DNA of 64,000 nucleotides, from NCBI RefSeq assembly GCF_029542785.1, contig NC_083371.1, positions 1,240,001 to 1,304,000 on the forward strand, given 5' to 3'. Below the pieces are notes generated by a model. The model saw nothing but the letters and a program-made list of their open reading frames with translations, was not told where the DNA came from and did no database searches. Origin of the DNA: Malassezia japonica (lineage: Eukaryota > Basidiomycota > Malasseziomycetes > Malasseziales > Malasseziaceae). How positions within the stretch are numbered: position 1 is the stretch's first letter; every line of letters begins with the position of its first letter. A program made the position numbers and the translations under genes. Positions 29,165 to 38,203 of this stretch are shown here, one piece after another.

Positions 29165-29629
29165 CTATAGCAGCGGGATATCTTGTTGCTCATTGGCCTT
29201 TTCCTTCCGGAAACGGTATTCGTGCTTGTTGTCCGTCTCGAGCTTTTCGTAGCCCTCGCGCTCGGCAGGGCGCTGGTAGAGAATATCGAGCATGCGCTGC
29301 ATTGTCGCCATGTCCAGCTCGCCGTCCTCCTCGAACTGGACCGGGAGCGTGCCGCTCTCAGTACCCGGCGTATCCTTGACGGTGTCGCGAGCGAGGTACG
29401 CATCGACGGCCGATTTGGCCTCGGTGGCGCTGCGCGAGAGCGCGGCAGGGAGCGGCGTCGCCTGTTGGTACAGGCGCCACACCTGGTGTGTGCCGACGAT
29501 GAGCGTCGTCACGACAAGCACAAGGAGCAGCGTGCGCAGACGCCCACTCCCAGACGGAGCCTGCGCGGCTCCTGGCACTGCGTTCTTGCTCGGTGCGACG
29601 CGGCGGTGACGGAGCGAGGCTTGGGCCAT
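29165..29629 (-). CDS. Single-pass membrane protein, unknown
   Basis: 154 residues from the ATG at 29629 (MAQASLRHRRVAPSK). A basic N-terminal stretch, then one hydrophobic segment (LRTLLLVLVVTTLIVGTHQV) at residues about 32-51, then a hydrophilic, charged C-terminal region ending QQDIPLL. Probably a signal-anchored protein of ER, Golgi or mitochondrion. No family recognised. It is convergent with the ankyrin gene (11 bp), and its ATG overlaps an ATG on the other strand. Confidence 0.65.
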   Translation of the reverse strand: MAQASLRHRRVAPSKNAVPGAAQAPSGSGRLRTLLLVLVVTTLIVGTHQVWRLYQQATPLPAALSRSATEAKSAVDAYLARDTVKDTPGTESGTLPVQFEEDGELDMATMQRMLDILYQRPAEREGYEKLETDNKHEYRFRKEKANEQQDIPLL

Positions 29630-29738
29630 GGCGGTCAGTGCCACGCTGGAGGTGGTGATGTGGAGGTGTCTGTCGTCGCCGCTCGTTTCGTCCGGCCATC
29701 ACGACGCAACGAGCAAGATCGGTGCAGCGGTACGCAAG

Positions 29739-30072
29739 ATGACGACAGCGAAGCGCACACCAGCCCAGACCGAGGTCATTCAGCAATGGGCGGATATGGA
29801 TTCGGAAGGTGCCACGTTTGAGCGCGGCCGCATGGAGGCGAACGTGCAGGCGATCTGCATCCAAGACCCTGCCGGTGTCCCCGACTCGCTGAAGGAGGCC
29901 GCGAAGGGCGTCAAGGTCAAGCCGAGCGACGTGTCCTACTTGGTACGCATCGAGACTAACGCAGACGCAAGAGTTCCTTCTGCCCACACACGCCGCCGAG
30001 GCGGCACTCGTCGCGAGCGGCGGCGATGTACAGGCTGCCGTCTCACGTCTTCTCCGTAGCGCGAGCGCATAG
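29739..30072 (+). CDS. HYPK-like UBA-domain protein
   Basis: 103 residues in two exons; intron 29943-29964. Start MTTAKRTPAQTEV at 29739; an in-frame ATG at 29628 also exists but would overlap the start of the opposite gene. The C-terminal 45 residues after splicing read VKPSDVSYLTQEFLLPTHAA, then EAALVASGGDVQAAVSRLL, which fits the UBA domain of HYPK, a partner of the NatA N-terminal acetyltransferase at the ribosome. The N-terminal half is less conserved and helical. Similar UBA domains occur in NAC-alpha, but the NAC domain is absent here. Confidence 0.68.
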
Positions 30073-30149
30073 GCGGCGCACTGCCCTCCCTCCCCTCCCC
30101 ACACGTTGCTCGGCGGCCCGCAGCGAGCCGCTCGAAGGGCGTAGTTCTC

Positions 30150-30159
30150 ATCACGTGAT
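30150..30159. promoter_or_regulatory. ATCACGTGAT palindrome upstream of ILV2
   Basis: Second copy of the 10-bp palindrome, 55 bp before the ILV2 ATG in a 142-bp gap. Confidence 0.6.
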
Positions 30160-30214
30160 ACGATCTTCTCGAGTCATTTTTAGCTGCGCTTCTTTCCAGT
30201 GTCCTCCGCTCACT

Positions 30215-32284
30215 ATGGTTGCCAGTATGCGACTGTACGCGAACCGCGTGAGCGCGATGCGGTCTACCGCACAAGCTAGCATGCGCGCGCGGGCTATGCC
30301 TTCGACCCTGCGTACTCTCCACGCATCGCGTGCCACGACGCACGCGCAGGCCGTCCGCCCCGAGCCTGCGCCCTCGTTCCAGTCGGCTCGCGCACCGTCT
30401 GCCAAGTCGCTTGGCTATGACGAGAGCGAGCTCGACGACTCGTTTGTCGGCATGACCGGTGGCCAGGTTTTCCACGAGATGATGCTGCGCCACGGCGTCG
30501 AGACCGTGTTTGGCTACCCCGGCGGTGCGATTCTGCCCGTTTTCGACGCGATCTACCAGTCTAAGCACTTTGACTTTGTGCTCCCCCGCCGCGAGGACGG
30601 TGCAGGCCACATGGCCGAGGGTTACGCGCGTGCGAGCGGCAAGCCCGGTGTCGTGCTTGTGACCAGTGGCCCCGGTGCGACGAACGTCATCACCCCCCTG
30701 CAGGACGCCATGAGCGACGGTGTGCCTTTGATTGTTTTCTGTGGTCAGGTGGCTACCTCGGCCATTGGCTCGGACTCGTTCCAGGAGGCGGATATCGTCG
30801 GTATCAGCCGCAGCTGCACCAAGTGGAACGTCATGGTGAAGGACGTTGCCGAGCTGCCTCGCCGCATCAACGAGGCCTTCAAGATCGCGATGAGCGGCCG
30901 CCGCGGCCCTGTTTTGGTGGATCTGCCCAAGGACATGACTGCGTCTGTGCTCAAGCAGGCCATCCCCCGCTCGAGCACCGAGCCGGACCGCTCGCTGATG
31001 CCCAGCCGTGAGACGGCGCTGCAGCAGCGCCGCGGTGCGTGGACCAAGGTCGAGACGTTCCTCGCCGACACCGAGGTGCAGCCCGAGATCGAGGCGGCGG
31101 CGCGTCTGATTGACGTGGCCCAGCGCCCGGTGATCTACGCCGGCCACGGCCTGCTGTCGAACCCCCAAGGCAGCCGCCTGCTGCGTGAGCTTTCGGAGAA
31201 GCACAACATCCCGGTCACTACCACGCTGCACGGCCTCGGTGCGTTTGACGAGGAGAGCCCCTTGTCGCTGCACATGCTCGGTATGCACGGCTCGGCCTAC
31301 GCGAACCTTGCGATGCAGAACGCGGACCTGATCATTGCCCTCGGTGCGCGTTTCGACGACCGTGTGACTGGCCGTGTCGACCGTTTCGCCCCCGAGGCGC
31401 ACGCTGCTGCCCAGGAGGGCCGCGGTGGTATCATCCACTTTGAGGTGATGCCCAAGAACATCAACAAGGTCGTCCAGGCGACGGTCGCCGTCGAGGGCGA
31501 CGTCTCGTCGAACCTTGAAAAGCTCCTGCCCGCCATTGCCCAGACGCCCGACCGCGCCCAGTGGCTCGCGGAGCTGCAGGAGTGGAAGGAGCGCTTCCCC
31601 TTCACGTACGACGCCTCGAAGCCCGAGCTGGGCGAGCTGATGAAGCCGCAGGAGGTCGTCGAGGCCCTCGACGAGGCTGTCACGAACTACAAGGAGAACG
31701 TCGTGATCACGGCCGGTGTCGGCCAGCACCAGATGTGGGCCGCGCAGCACTACCGCTGGCGCCACCCCCGCTCGTGGATCTCCTCGGGTGGTCTTGGCAC
31801 GATGGGCTTTGGTCTGCCGTCGGCGATCGGTGCCAAGGTCGCGATGCCAAACAAGATGGTCGTCGACATTGACGGCGATGCTTCCTTTAGCATGACGGCT
31901 ATGGAGCTGGCGACCGCCGCGCAGTACAACATTGGTGTCAAGGTGCTGCTGCTCAACAACGAGTTCCAGGGTATGGTGCTGCAGTGGCAGGACCTCTTCT
32001 ACGAACGTCGCTACTCGCACACCGAGATGCACAACCCCGACTTTTGCAAGCTCGCCGAGAGCATGGGCGTCAAGGCGATCCGCTGCGACTCGCTCGACGA
32101 CCTGCCTGCGAAGATGAAGGAGTTTATCGAGTACGACAACAACAAGCCCATCCTCTTCGAGGCGCGCGTCGTCAAGTCCGAGCACGTCTTCCCCATGGTG
32201 GCCGCGGGCAAGGCTCTCGATGAGCAGCTCGTCCACCCGTCGCTGAACGCGCCGAACTCCGCCCCGCGGTTCACCCCGCTGTAG
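30215..32284 (+). CDS. ILV2: Acetolactate synthase catalytic subunit (mitochondrial)
   Basis: 689 residues, single exon; the start at 30215 (MVASMRLYANRVSAMRST) opens an Arg/Ser/Ala-rich mitochondrial presequence. It condenses two pyruvates to acetolactate, or pyruvate and 2-ketobutyrate to acetohydroxybutyrate, the first common step to Val, Leu and Ile, with TPP, FAD and a regulatory subunit. Seen: FGYPGGAILPVFDAIY, TSGPGATNVITP, FQEADIVGISRSCTKWNVMV, PVLVDLPKDMTA, and the C-terminal TPP/Mg motif region VVDIDGDASFSMT, with NNEFQGMVLQWQDLFYE. The TPP-activating Glu is residue 127, but in the setting PRREDGAGHM instead of the usual HEQGAGHM. Residue 180 is Ala (CGQVATSAIG) where most family members have the Pro of the sulfonylurea site. 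Confidence 0.95.
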   Translation: MVASMRLYANRVSAMRSTAQASMRARAMPSTLRTLHASRATTHAQAVRPEPAPSFQSARAPSAKSLGYDESELDDSFVGMTGGQVFHEMMLRHGVETVFGYPGGAILPVFDAIYQSKHFDFVLPRREDGAGHMAEGYARASGKPGVVLVTSGPGATNVITPLQDAMSDGVPLIVFCGQVATSAIGSDSFQEADIVGISRSCTKWNVMVKDVAELPRRINEAFKIAMSGRRGPVLVDLPKDMTASVLKQAIPRSSTEPDRSLMPSRETALQQRRGAWTKVETFLADTEVQPEIEAAARLIDVAQRPVIYAGHGLLSNPQGSRLLRELSEKHNIPVTTTLHGLGAFDEESPLSLHMLGMHGSAYANLAMQNADLIIALGARFDDRVTGRVDRFAPEAHAAAQEGRGGIIHFEVMPKNINKVVQATVAVEGDVSSNLEKLLPAIAQTPDRAQWLAELQEWKERFPFTYDASKPELGELMKPQEVVEALDEAVTNYKENVVITAGVGQHQMWAAQHYRWRHPRSWISSGGLGTMGFGLPSAIGAKVAMPNKMVVDIDGDASFSMTAMELATAAQYNIGVKVLLLNNEFQGMVLQWQDLFYERRYSHTEMHNPDFCKLAESMGVKAIRCDSLDDLPAKMKEFIEYDNNKPILFEARVVKSEHVFPMVAAGKALDEQLVHPSLNAPNSAPRFTPL

Positions 32285-32331
32285 ATTTGTAGCCTACGCC
32301 ACGGACGCATAACTCCCCAAAACCACCACCG

Positions 32332-33402
32332 ATGGCGAACGCCGCGGCGACGCTGCCGCAGGTGGAAACGCAATGGCTCTTCCAGAAGGAGGACCTGGCG
32401 CAGACGCCGAGCGTGACGGGCGTGAGTGATGGGTCGCGCCGCGCCGCATCGCCGCACAAGGTGCCGACGCTCACACCGACGCAGGAGCGCGTCCTGCGCG
32501 GAAAGGGCGTGCACCTCATCTTCAAGATGGGCGAGTTTTTGCAGCTGGGCCAGCATGTCATGACGACCGCGGTGACGTACTTCCACCGCTTCTTTATGCG
32601 GCGCGCGCTGCAGGTCTCGCGCTCGGGACAGGGCTGGTCGCACTATGAAATTGCCGCCGCGTGCGTCTTTCTCGCATGCAAGGTGGAAGAGGCGCTGCGC
32701 AAGCTCCCGGCCGTCGTCGATGCGGCTATGTCCTCGCTGGACAAGTCGCACGAGGGGCAGATGCGCTGGGCTGACCGCTCCTACCGCGCGAATCCGACGT
32801 CGCACGAGTGCCAGAAATGGCGCGACTGCATCCTCCTGCACGAAGAGGCGCTCCTGACGACACTGTGCTTTGACCTCGTCGTCCCGCAGCCCCACGAAGT
32901 TCTGGTGCGGGCCACACAGAGCCTCGAGGTCGAGCGCCCGGTCGCGCGCCTCGCGTGGTGCATCTTAAACGACTGCTTGCGCGACCCGACGTTTGTCCTG
33001 TTTGACGCGCCGGTCGTTGCGGCAGGCGCGTTCAAAAAGGCGTGCGCGCTGCGCAGCATCGACCCGGCCATGTACTATGCCGCGCGCCCACGCGACGCGC
33101 CCCCGGTCACGCCGGAGGAAAACTACCTCGACTGGCTCGATGTGTTTGACGTCGACGAGGACGAGGCCCAGGCGGCGATGACGGCGATCGACCAGGACGT
33201 GTACGACTTTCATATGCCTTTGCAGCACCAGCGTGCACACAAGGGCGAAAAGAGCGACAAGGAGCTCAAGGCACGAGGCGGCGCACTGGACGTGGCGACG
33301 CCCGAGCGGTCGGCGGAGCCGCCCGAGCGGCCGGCGGAGCCTGCGCCCCGGAAACGCTCCGGATCGCAGTCGTCCCGCGAGTCTGGCGAGATATCTAGTT
33401 AG
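32332..33402 (+). CDS. Transcription-type cyclin (cyclin T/K/Ctk2-like)
   Basis: 356 residues, single exon, 47 bp after ILV2. The cyclin box is clear: LIFKMGEFLQLGQHVMTTAV, TYFHRFFMRRALQ, then IAAACVFLACKVEEALRKLP, with a second cyclin fold about residues 175-260 (LHEEALLTTLCFDLVVPQPH). The C-terminus is charged and Pro/Glu-rich. These features fit partners of CDK9/CDK12-type kinases (P-TEFb or CTDK-I) that phosphorylate the RNA polymerase II tail. Cyclin C, the partner of the CDK8 encoded at 51-52 kb, has a different N-terminus, so I do not assign it to that kinase. Paralogue identity open. Confidence 0.82.
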   Translation: MANAAATLPQVETQWLFQKEDLAQTPSVTGVSDGSRRAASPHKVPTLTPTQERVLRGKGVHLIFKMGEFLQLGQHVMTTAVTYFHRFFMRRALQVSRSGQGWSHYEIAAACVFLACKVEEALRKLPAVVDAAMSSLDKSHEGQMRWADRSYRANPTSHECQKWRDCILLHEEALLTTLCFDLVVPQPHEVLVRATQSLEVERPVARLAWCILNDCLRDPTFVLFDAPVVAAGAFKKACALRSIDPAMYYAARPRDAPPVTPEENYLDWLDVFDVDEDEAQAAMTAIDQDVYDFHMPLQHQRAHKGEKSDKELKARGGALDVATPERSAEPPERPAEPAPRKRSGSQSSRESGEISS

Positions 33403-33429
33403 GGTATAGGCTACAGCGGTATAGCGCAG

Positions 33430-35766
33430 CTAGCTCGCTGCAGCGCGGTCGAGCAGCGCGGTGAGGCTCACCGGCACGTATTCGTCGCGCTCTGCGACAA
33501 AGAGCACGTCGTCGTCAATGTAGAACGACACGCCGTGTTTGCCGTCGATGTTCGCGGCGGCACGCAGGAGCGCAAGGCCGGTGCGCGGCTCGAGCTTGTT
33601 CTGCGGCAGGATAAACAGGTCGCGCTGCCGCGCGTGCTCGTCGACGAGCGTGCGGAAGGCGACGTCCTCGAGCGTCGGCGGAGGGGCCTGCGGCGCCTTG
33701 CGTGCCTCTTTGACTTCGGCGCGGGGGATCGGCGTCGTGTCGGGCATCGGGAGGCGCGTGCGCTCCGCGCCAAGGTCCACGGCCTGGTTCATGAGGCGCA
33801 GCGCACGCATGAGCACCGTCGCCATCCCGGGCAGCGCCACAATCTCGGACGGGAGCCACGAGCGCCAGAAGGCGTACCACGCGGCGACCTCGTCGAGGCG
33901 CACGTCGGGCTGCGTGAGCCACTGGTGCAGCGTGCGGAGGAACGGCGTGCCGAACTCGACCTCGAGCAGGCGGCTCATGACGCTCTCGCGCAGCACGGCG
34001 TGCCACGGCAGGACCTTTTCGAGGACCGACATATCCTGGCTCGCGGGGTTCACGACAAACTGCGTGCGCAGCGCTTTGGAGAGCGCAGGCACAACCTTGT
34101 CGAGCAGCAGCGCCTCCCAGTCTTTGGACGGAAAGACGGGCTTCCAGTACACGAGCTCGGCGGGAATGCCGTCGGCGACGCGCCACGCGGTCAGCGCGCT
34201 GCGCCACTGCTGCCGCGCCTCGGCAAGCACCGTATCCAGGCGCCGCTCGCACAGCGGGAGCCACGGCAGGAGGAGCACATGCAGCCCCACACGGCTCCGG
34301 CGGGGCGTCCACTCGCGCACAGCGCGCTGCAGCTTGGGAATCACGAGCTGCTCCAGGATGTTTTCCAGCAAAAAGAGGGGGAGGATATCCTTCCACGCCT
34401 CGACCAGCGCAATCGCAGGCGCGGGGTCTGCAGCGTCCCACTCGGCGGTAAAGGCGTACCGGATCTTGGGCATCCACACATTCCACAACACGCTCTCGAA
34501 CGGCGTCATGACACCGGGCTTGGGCGCCGTGAGGATCGGGAGCCACTGCGCGATGCGCGCCGCACACTGGTGGGGCGCGGCCAAGGGGTCCCAGTCGGCC
34601 AGCTCGCGACGCAGCGCCGGGACCATGGCCCCGGCCACGGCCTCGTCGAGCCCAAGCGCGGCCATCGCCGGCGTCTGCGCAGCGAGGAGCCGGTCGACGT
34701 ACGGCGCGAGGTCGTCGAGCGCCGCGGCCGTCTGCGCCGCCTTGCTCAGCTGCGTCACGGCGTCGAGAATGGATACAAGGACGCCCTTTTCTTCGGCAAG
34801 GCGCTCGACGCGGCGGCTCGCTTCCTCTGCGTCACGCTGCAGCCACCGCGCGCGGTCGAGGTGCGCGGCGCCGTCGCGCGCGAGTTTCTGGAGCGAGTCG
34901 CGGCTGCTGTCGCACAAGAGGCGCAGGTTATGACGGAGCTCAGGGAGCTGCGCGCTCTCGCTTGTCGGCACGGCGTGCTGCGCAAGTGCCGCCGAGACCG
35001 ACTCAAACTCGCGGCCGCTCGCGTCGAGCACCGGCCCTGTTGCGCCGTGCGCCGCGGCGTCGGCGACAATCTCCTCATAGGTACGGTACACCACCGAGGG
35101 TTTCTTTTGCTTGGCCTTTTTCTTCCACGCCGACGACTTGACATGCGCCGGCTCGTCCTGCGCCTCGTCGTCGCTCGAGGCGGGCGCGCCGGTGCGGCGG
35201 CGCTCTTCGGTGCGCTCCTGCTTGGTCATTTCGCGGCGGCCGCCGAATGCGACACCCGCGCGGTTCGGGCGCAGCTGCACCTCGATGGGGTTCACCATAC
35301 CCTCGCCCCCTTTTCCGAGGCCACCGCCCGTCCATCCCATCTGGCGCAGGTACGCCGACGGGTCGAATCCGCCCGAGCCCGACGTGCGCGAGAGCGGCAC
35401 GGCGGGGTCGGTTGGTGTTGGCGCCGCGGCTTTTTGCTCGCGTTCACGCGTGGCGGCGAGCTTGGCGCCGAGGCCCGCACCGAGCGAGCGGCGTGCAAAC
35501 GAGACCGGCGCATCGTCGTCGCTCGCGCCGTCGTGCGCCTCGCCATCGCTCGCGCCGTCGTGCGCCTCGTCGCTGTCCTTGTTCGGCGCCTGGCCTGCGC
35601 TCACAAACGACGGCGCCTTTTTGGAAGCGGGTACAAATCCCGCCGCCTCCTTCGATGCAGGCACAAATCCCGGCGCACGCCGGGGCTGGCGCTCGTCACC
35701 GCTCGACGGCACGTCGTCGCCCGAGTCGGACCCCTCGTCGAGGAACCCCGATGTGCGACGCGCCAT
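33430..35766 (-). CDS. TFIP11/Ntr1-like G-patch protein (spliceosome disassembly)
   Basis: 778 residues, single exon. The N-terminus is acidic and Ser-rich with repeated FVPASK and DGASD units. The G-patch lies at about residues 130-170: SAYLRQMGWTGGGLGKGGEG, the classic hydrophobic-Gly pattern. From about 260 onward is the GCFC domain of TFIP11 (PEWDAADPAP-type stretch TAEWDAADPAPAIALVEAWK, then FLLENILEQLVIPKLQRAVR). In yeast, Ntr1/Spp382 with Ntr2 recruits and activates Prp43 to take apart the spent intron-lariat spliceosome. Convergent with the cyclin gene, 27 bp apart. Confidence 0.9.
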   Translation of the reverse strand: MARRTSGFLDEGSDSGDDVPSSGDERQPRRAPGFVPASKEAAGFVPASKKAPSFVSAGQAPNKDSDEAHDGASDGEAHDGASDDDAPVSFARRSLGAGLGAKLAATREREQKAAAPTPTDPAVPLSRTSGSGGFDPSAYLRQMGWTGGGLGKGGEGMVNPIEVQLRPNRAGVAFGGRREMTKQERTEERRRTGAPASSDDEAQDEPAHVKSSAWKKKAKQKKPSVVYRTYEEIVADAAAHGATGPVLDASGREFESVSAALAQHAVPTSESAQLPELRHNLRLLCDSSRDSLQKLARDGAAHLDRARWLQRDAEEASRRVERLAEEKGVLVSILDAVTQLSKAAQTAAALDDLAPYVDRLLAAQTPAMAALGLDEAVAGAMVPALRRELADWDPLAAPHQCAARIAQWLPILTAPKPGVMTPFESVLWNVWMPKIRYAFTAEWDAADPAPAIALVEAWKDILPLFLLENILEQLVIPKLQRAVREWTPRRSRVGLHVLLLPWLPLCERRLDTVLAEARQQWRSALTAWRVADGIPAELVYWKPVFPSKDWEALLLDKVVPALSKALRTQFVVNPASQDMSVLEKVLPWHAVLRESVMSRLLEVEFGTPFLRTLHQWLTQPDVRLDEVAAWYAFWRSWLPSEIVALPGMATVLMRALRLMNQAVDLGAERTRLPMPDTTPIPRAEVKEARKAPQAPPPTLEDVAFRTLVDEHARQRDLFILPQNKLEPRTGLALLRAAANIDGKHGVSFYIDDDVLFVAERDEYVPVSLTALLDRAAAS
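35511..35670 (-). repeat. Short coding repeats in the TFIP11-like N-terminus
   Basis: DNA repeats encoding EAHDGASD (two and a half copies) and (G/S)FVPASK (three copies) in the disordered N-terminal tail. Confidence 0.6.
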
Positions 35767-35800
35767 GGTTGGCTGACTAAACGATGGGACGGCCTATATC

Positions 35801-38203
35801 CTAAGAAACGGGTTCGTGGCTCGGGGGAACTGGAGCGCTCTCCGCGCTGGGCTCGGCGCTGAGTTCGGGGTGGGTGTCCGACTTGGCTTCGGGCTTGGTA
35901 CTCGCCTCGCCCTTGTCCTTGTCGTCGTCGTCGGGCTTCGGCCATGTCTTGAAACCGATGCCGTACGACCCGCTCGCCTTGCGGTCGTGCGCAATGGGGT
36001 GCGGCAGCTGCGGCCGCGTCGCGTCGCCCTGCAAGACGAATCGCTGCAGCTCAGAGGTGCGTGGGGGCGGCGCCTGCATGCGCGGCACCCACGCCTCGGA
36101 GCGCACGTTCGGGTCCGAGTCGCGGCGCACCGGCGGCGGCGGCCCCTCGGGCTCGGCAGGCGCGTCGCCGACCGACTCGAGCGACGTGCCGAGCGCGCCT
36201 GCGTCCGGGGTCGGGGCGAGCATCGGCTGGAACTCCTGGCTCGGGGGCACGGGGTACTGCATCGCGCGGCGCGTCGTCGGCTCTTTGCGCGGCGTCAGCA
36301 GACGGAGGTCGCGGGCGCTCGGCATCGACTTGAAGCCGGCGTAGGTGCCCGCCTCAAAGAGCGTGCCCCACGCGGCGTCCATGCGGCGGCGAGGCGGCGC
36401 TGGGAGCGCCTTGCCGTTCAGCGCGCCCTTGGAGCGGCTGGTCGAGAGCTTCATCCGCCCGTCCGTCTCGCTCGACGCGCGGTTTCCGGCCGAGGTCTGT
36501 GCGTTGAGGGCGCGATAGTGCGCGGGGCCGCTGCCGTCCATATTCGCCTGCGCGACGCGGTCCAGGTCGCGCTTGTGGGGCGGAAAGAAGGGCGTGTTGC
36601 GGTTGATGCTTGCGGCCGCGCGCTCGCTGCCGTTCATCGACTCGTTCACTTTTTCGTCGAGCGCCTCAAAGACGCTCGGCGTCGAACGCTGCTCGTCCGG
36701 CGGCGCGTACGACACGTTGCCTTCTTCCTGCTGCTCACGTAACCACGCAGGCAAAATGCCGTGCTCGCGGCCGACGTACGATGGCTTCGGCGCGATCGTG
36801 TTGCTGTGCACACTGAAGTCGGACGCATTGTCGTTCACGTCGATGCCGGTCTGCCGCGCCTCTTGGGCCAGGAAGGACGACATCTTGTTGATCGAGTGCG
36901 TCCGCCGCTTGGAGTTCGACAAGGGCTGCGCCTGGGGCGGCGCCTCTTGGCCGGTCAGCAGACGCGGTTTGTCGCGCTCGACCTGGCCGCTCGAGGAGGA
37001 GAGGACCGTAAAGGTTTTGGGGCGCGACGCCTGGCGCGACGCCTTCTTCATCTCGCTGCGCGCATTGAGCGACGCCTGGATGAGCGGGCTCACTTGCTGG
37101 GGCAGCAGCGGCGCAGAGGGGCGGTCGAACGAGGGGCGCATCAGGCCCATGCTCGGCGAATCGGGTGCTTTGAGCGACGACCGCGACGGCTGGCGCGCCG
37201 TCGCAATCTCCTCGCCCGGAAGCGGGGGGAGTGTGCTGCCGGGCCGCGCCTCGTCGGGGTGCGGCGCACGCGCGACGACCGGCTTGGGGCGCACGACGCG
37301 CGGGCTCGACGGACTCGCCGAGAGGTCGTCGAGGCCTTCTGGCTCTTCGACAAGGTCGCCTTCGAGTGCATCGCGGTTCGAGGGCTGCACGTCGTCGTCC
37401 GGCACTTGGCGTGGGGGGGCTTTCGGGACATCCATCATCATCGGCTGGGGGAGCAGCATCGGGGAACGGCGCACACTGCGCGCCGTCCGGTCCGTCGCCG
37501 CGCTGCCGTTGCGTGTCGGCGGCTGGCGGCGCCGGCGGGGCTCGGGCGGCGAGGTCTGTACAAAAACAAGCTCTTTTGTGATCGAAAAGCCTTGCTGCGC
37601 CCAGGAGGCAAGGCGCAGCATCGCATAAAAGTGGCCGTGGGTAAGGCCAAGGGGGAGGCGCTCAAAGAGCGACATGATCTTTACTTCTTGGTCGACACTG
37701 ATTCCAAACTCGTTGCGTAGGAACTTGACCGCGGCGTGCTCATCCAGCAGCCCGCGGCGCCGCGAGTGCGCGGGCTTGATGCGCTCGACCCACTGCCCAA
37801 ACGCGGCGTACTCATGGGGGCTCAGCGCAGAGATGTGCAGATGACTCGGCCGCTCAGCCTGGGGCGTAAACGAAGAGACGGGGGGGTTCGACGGAGACAT
37901 CGTCGCGAGCTGCTGCGGGGTCGTCGCGCCGGTCAGCGCACTCTCGGTCGTCTTCCACGACGTAAAAGAGTTGGAGGGGGTGCGCGAGTGCGCAGACGCA
38001 CTCGGCGCTTCGTAGACGTGTACAGAAGGTTTTCGCGACACGTCGAGTGTGTGCAGGGGGTCGTTCCAGTAGTACGAGCGCGGCCTGGTGGCAGCCTTTG
38101 AGCTACGCGCATGGGTCTCGCGCGCAGCTTGCAGGTCCAGCGAGGCTTTCGCCTCTAACGCAGGTACCGCGTCGACGCTCGGTCGCGCAGCCCCGTTCGA
38201 CAT
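35801..38203 (-). CDS. Large disordered protein with an N-terminal EH-like domain, unknown
   Basis: 800 residues, single exon; start MSNGAARPSVDAVPAL at 38203. Residues about 125-215 form the only folded-looking part: LSPHEYAAFGQWVERIKPA, LLDEHAAVKFLRNEFGISVD, IMSLFERLPLGLTHGHFYAM, which resembles an EH/EF-hand-like pair with no obvious calcium loop. The remaining 580 residues are Pro/Ser/Arg-rich and low in hydrophobics, with many PPxP and SPxR stretches. This suggests an adaptor in endocytosis or cell polarity, but that is only a guess from the EH-like fold. No catalytic motif or membrane segment. Confidence 0.7.
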   Translation of the reverse strand: MSNGAARPSVDAVPALEAKASLDLQAARETHARSSKAATRPRSYYWNDPLHTLDVSRKPSVHVYEAPSASAHSRTPSNSFTSWKTTESALTGATTPQQLATMSPSNPPVSSFTPQAERPSHLHISALSPHEYAAFGQWVERIKPAHSRRRGLLDEHAAVKFLRNEFGISVDQEVKIMSLFERLPLGLTHGHFYAMLRLASWAQQGFSITKELVFVQTSPPEPRRRRQPPTRNGSAATDRTARSVRRSPMLLPQPMMMDVPKAPPRQVPDDDVQPSNRDALEGDLVEEPEGLDDLSASPSSPRVVRPKPVVARAPHPDEARPGSTLPPLPGEEIATARQPSRSSLKAPDSPSMGLMRPSFDRPSAPLLPQQVSPLIQASLNARSEMKKASRQASRPKTFTVLSSSSGQVERDKPRLLTGQEAPPQAQPLSNSKRRTHSINKMSSFLAQEARQTGIDVNDNASDFSVHSNTIAPKPSYVGREHGILPAWLREQQEEGNVSYAPPDEQRSTPSVFEALDEKVNESMNGSERAAASINRNTPFFPPHKRDLDRVAQANMDGSGPAHYRALNAQTSAGNRASSETDGRMKLSTSRSKGALNGKALPAPPRRRMDAAWGTLFEAGTYAGFKSMPSARDLRLLTPRKEPTTRRAMQYPVPPSQEFQPMLAPTPDAGALGTSLESVGDAPAEPEGPPPPVRRDSDPNVRSEAWVPRMQAPPPRTSELQRFVLQGDATRPQLPHPIAHDRKASGSYGIGFKTWPKPDDDDKDKGEASTKPEAKSDTHPELSAEPSAESAPVPPSHEPVS

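Noticed and set aside
29936..32236. Open frame of 766 codons opposite ILV2.
   Set aside because: ILV2 is unmistakable on the other strand; the antisense product has no recognisable motif and biased composition.
33535..35862. Open frame of 775 codons opposite the TFIP11-like gene.
   Set aside because: Same pattern: antisense shadow of a conserved G-patch/GCFC protein.
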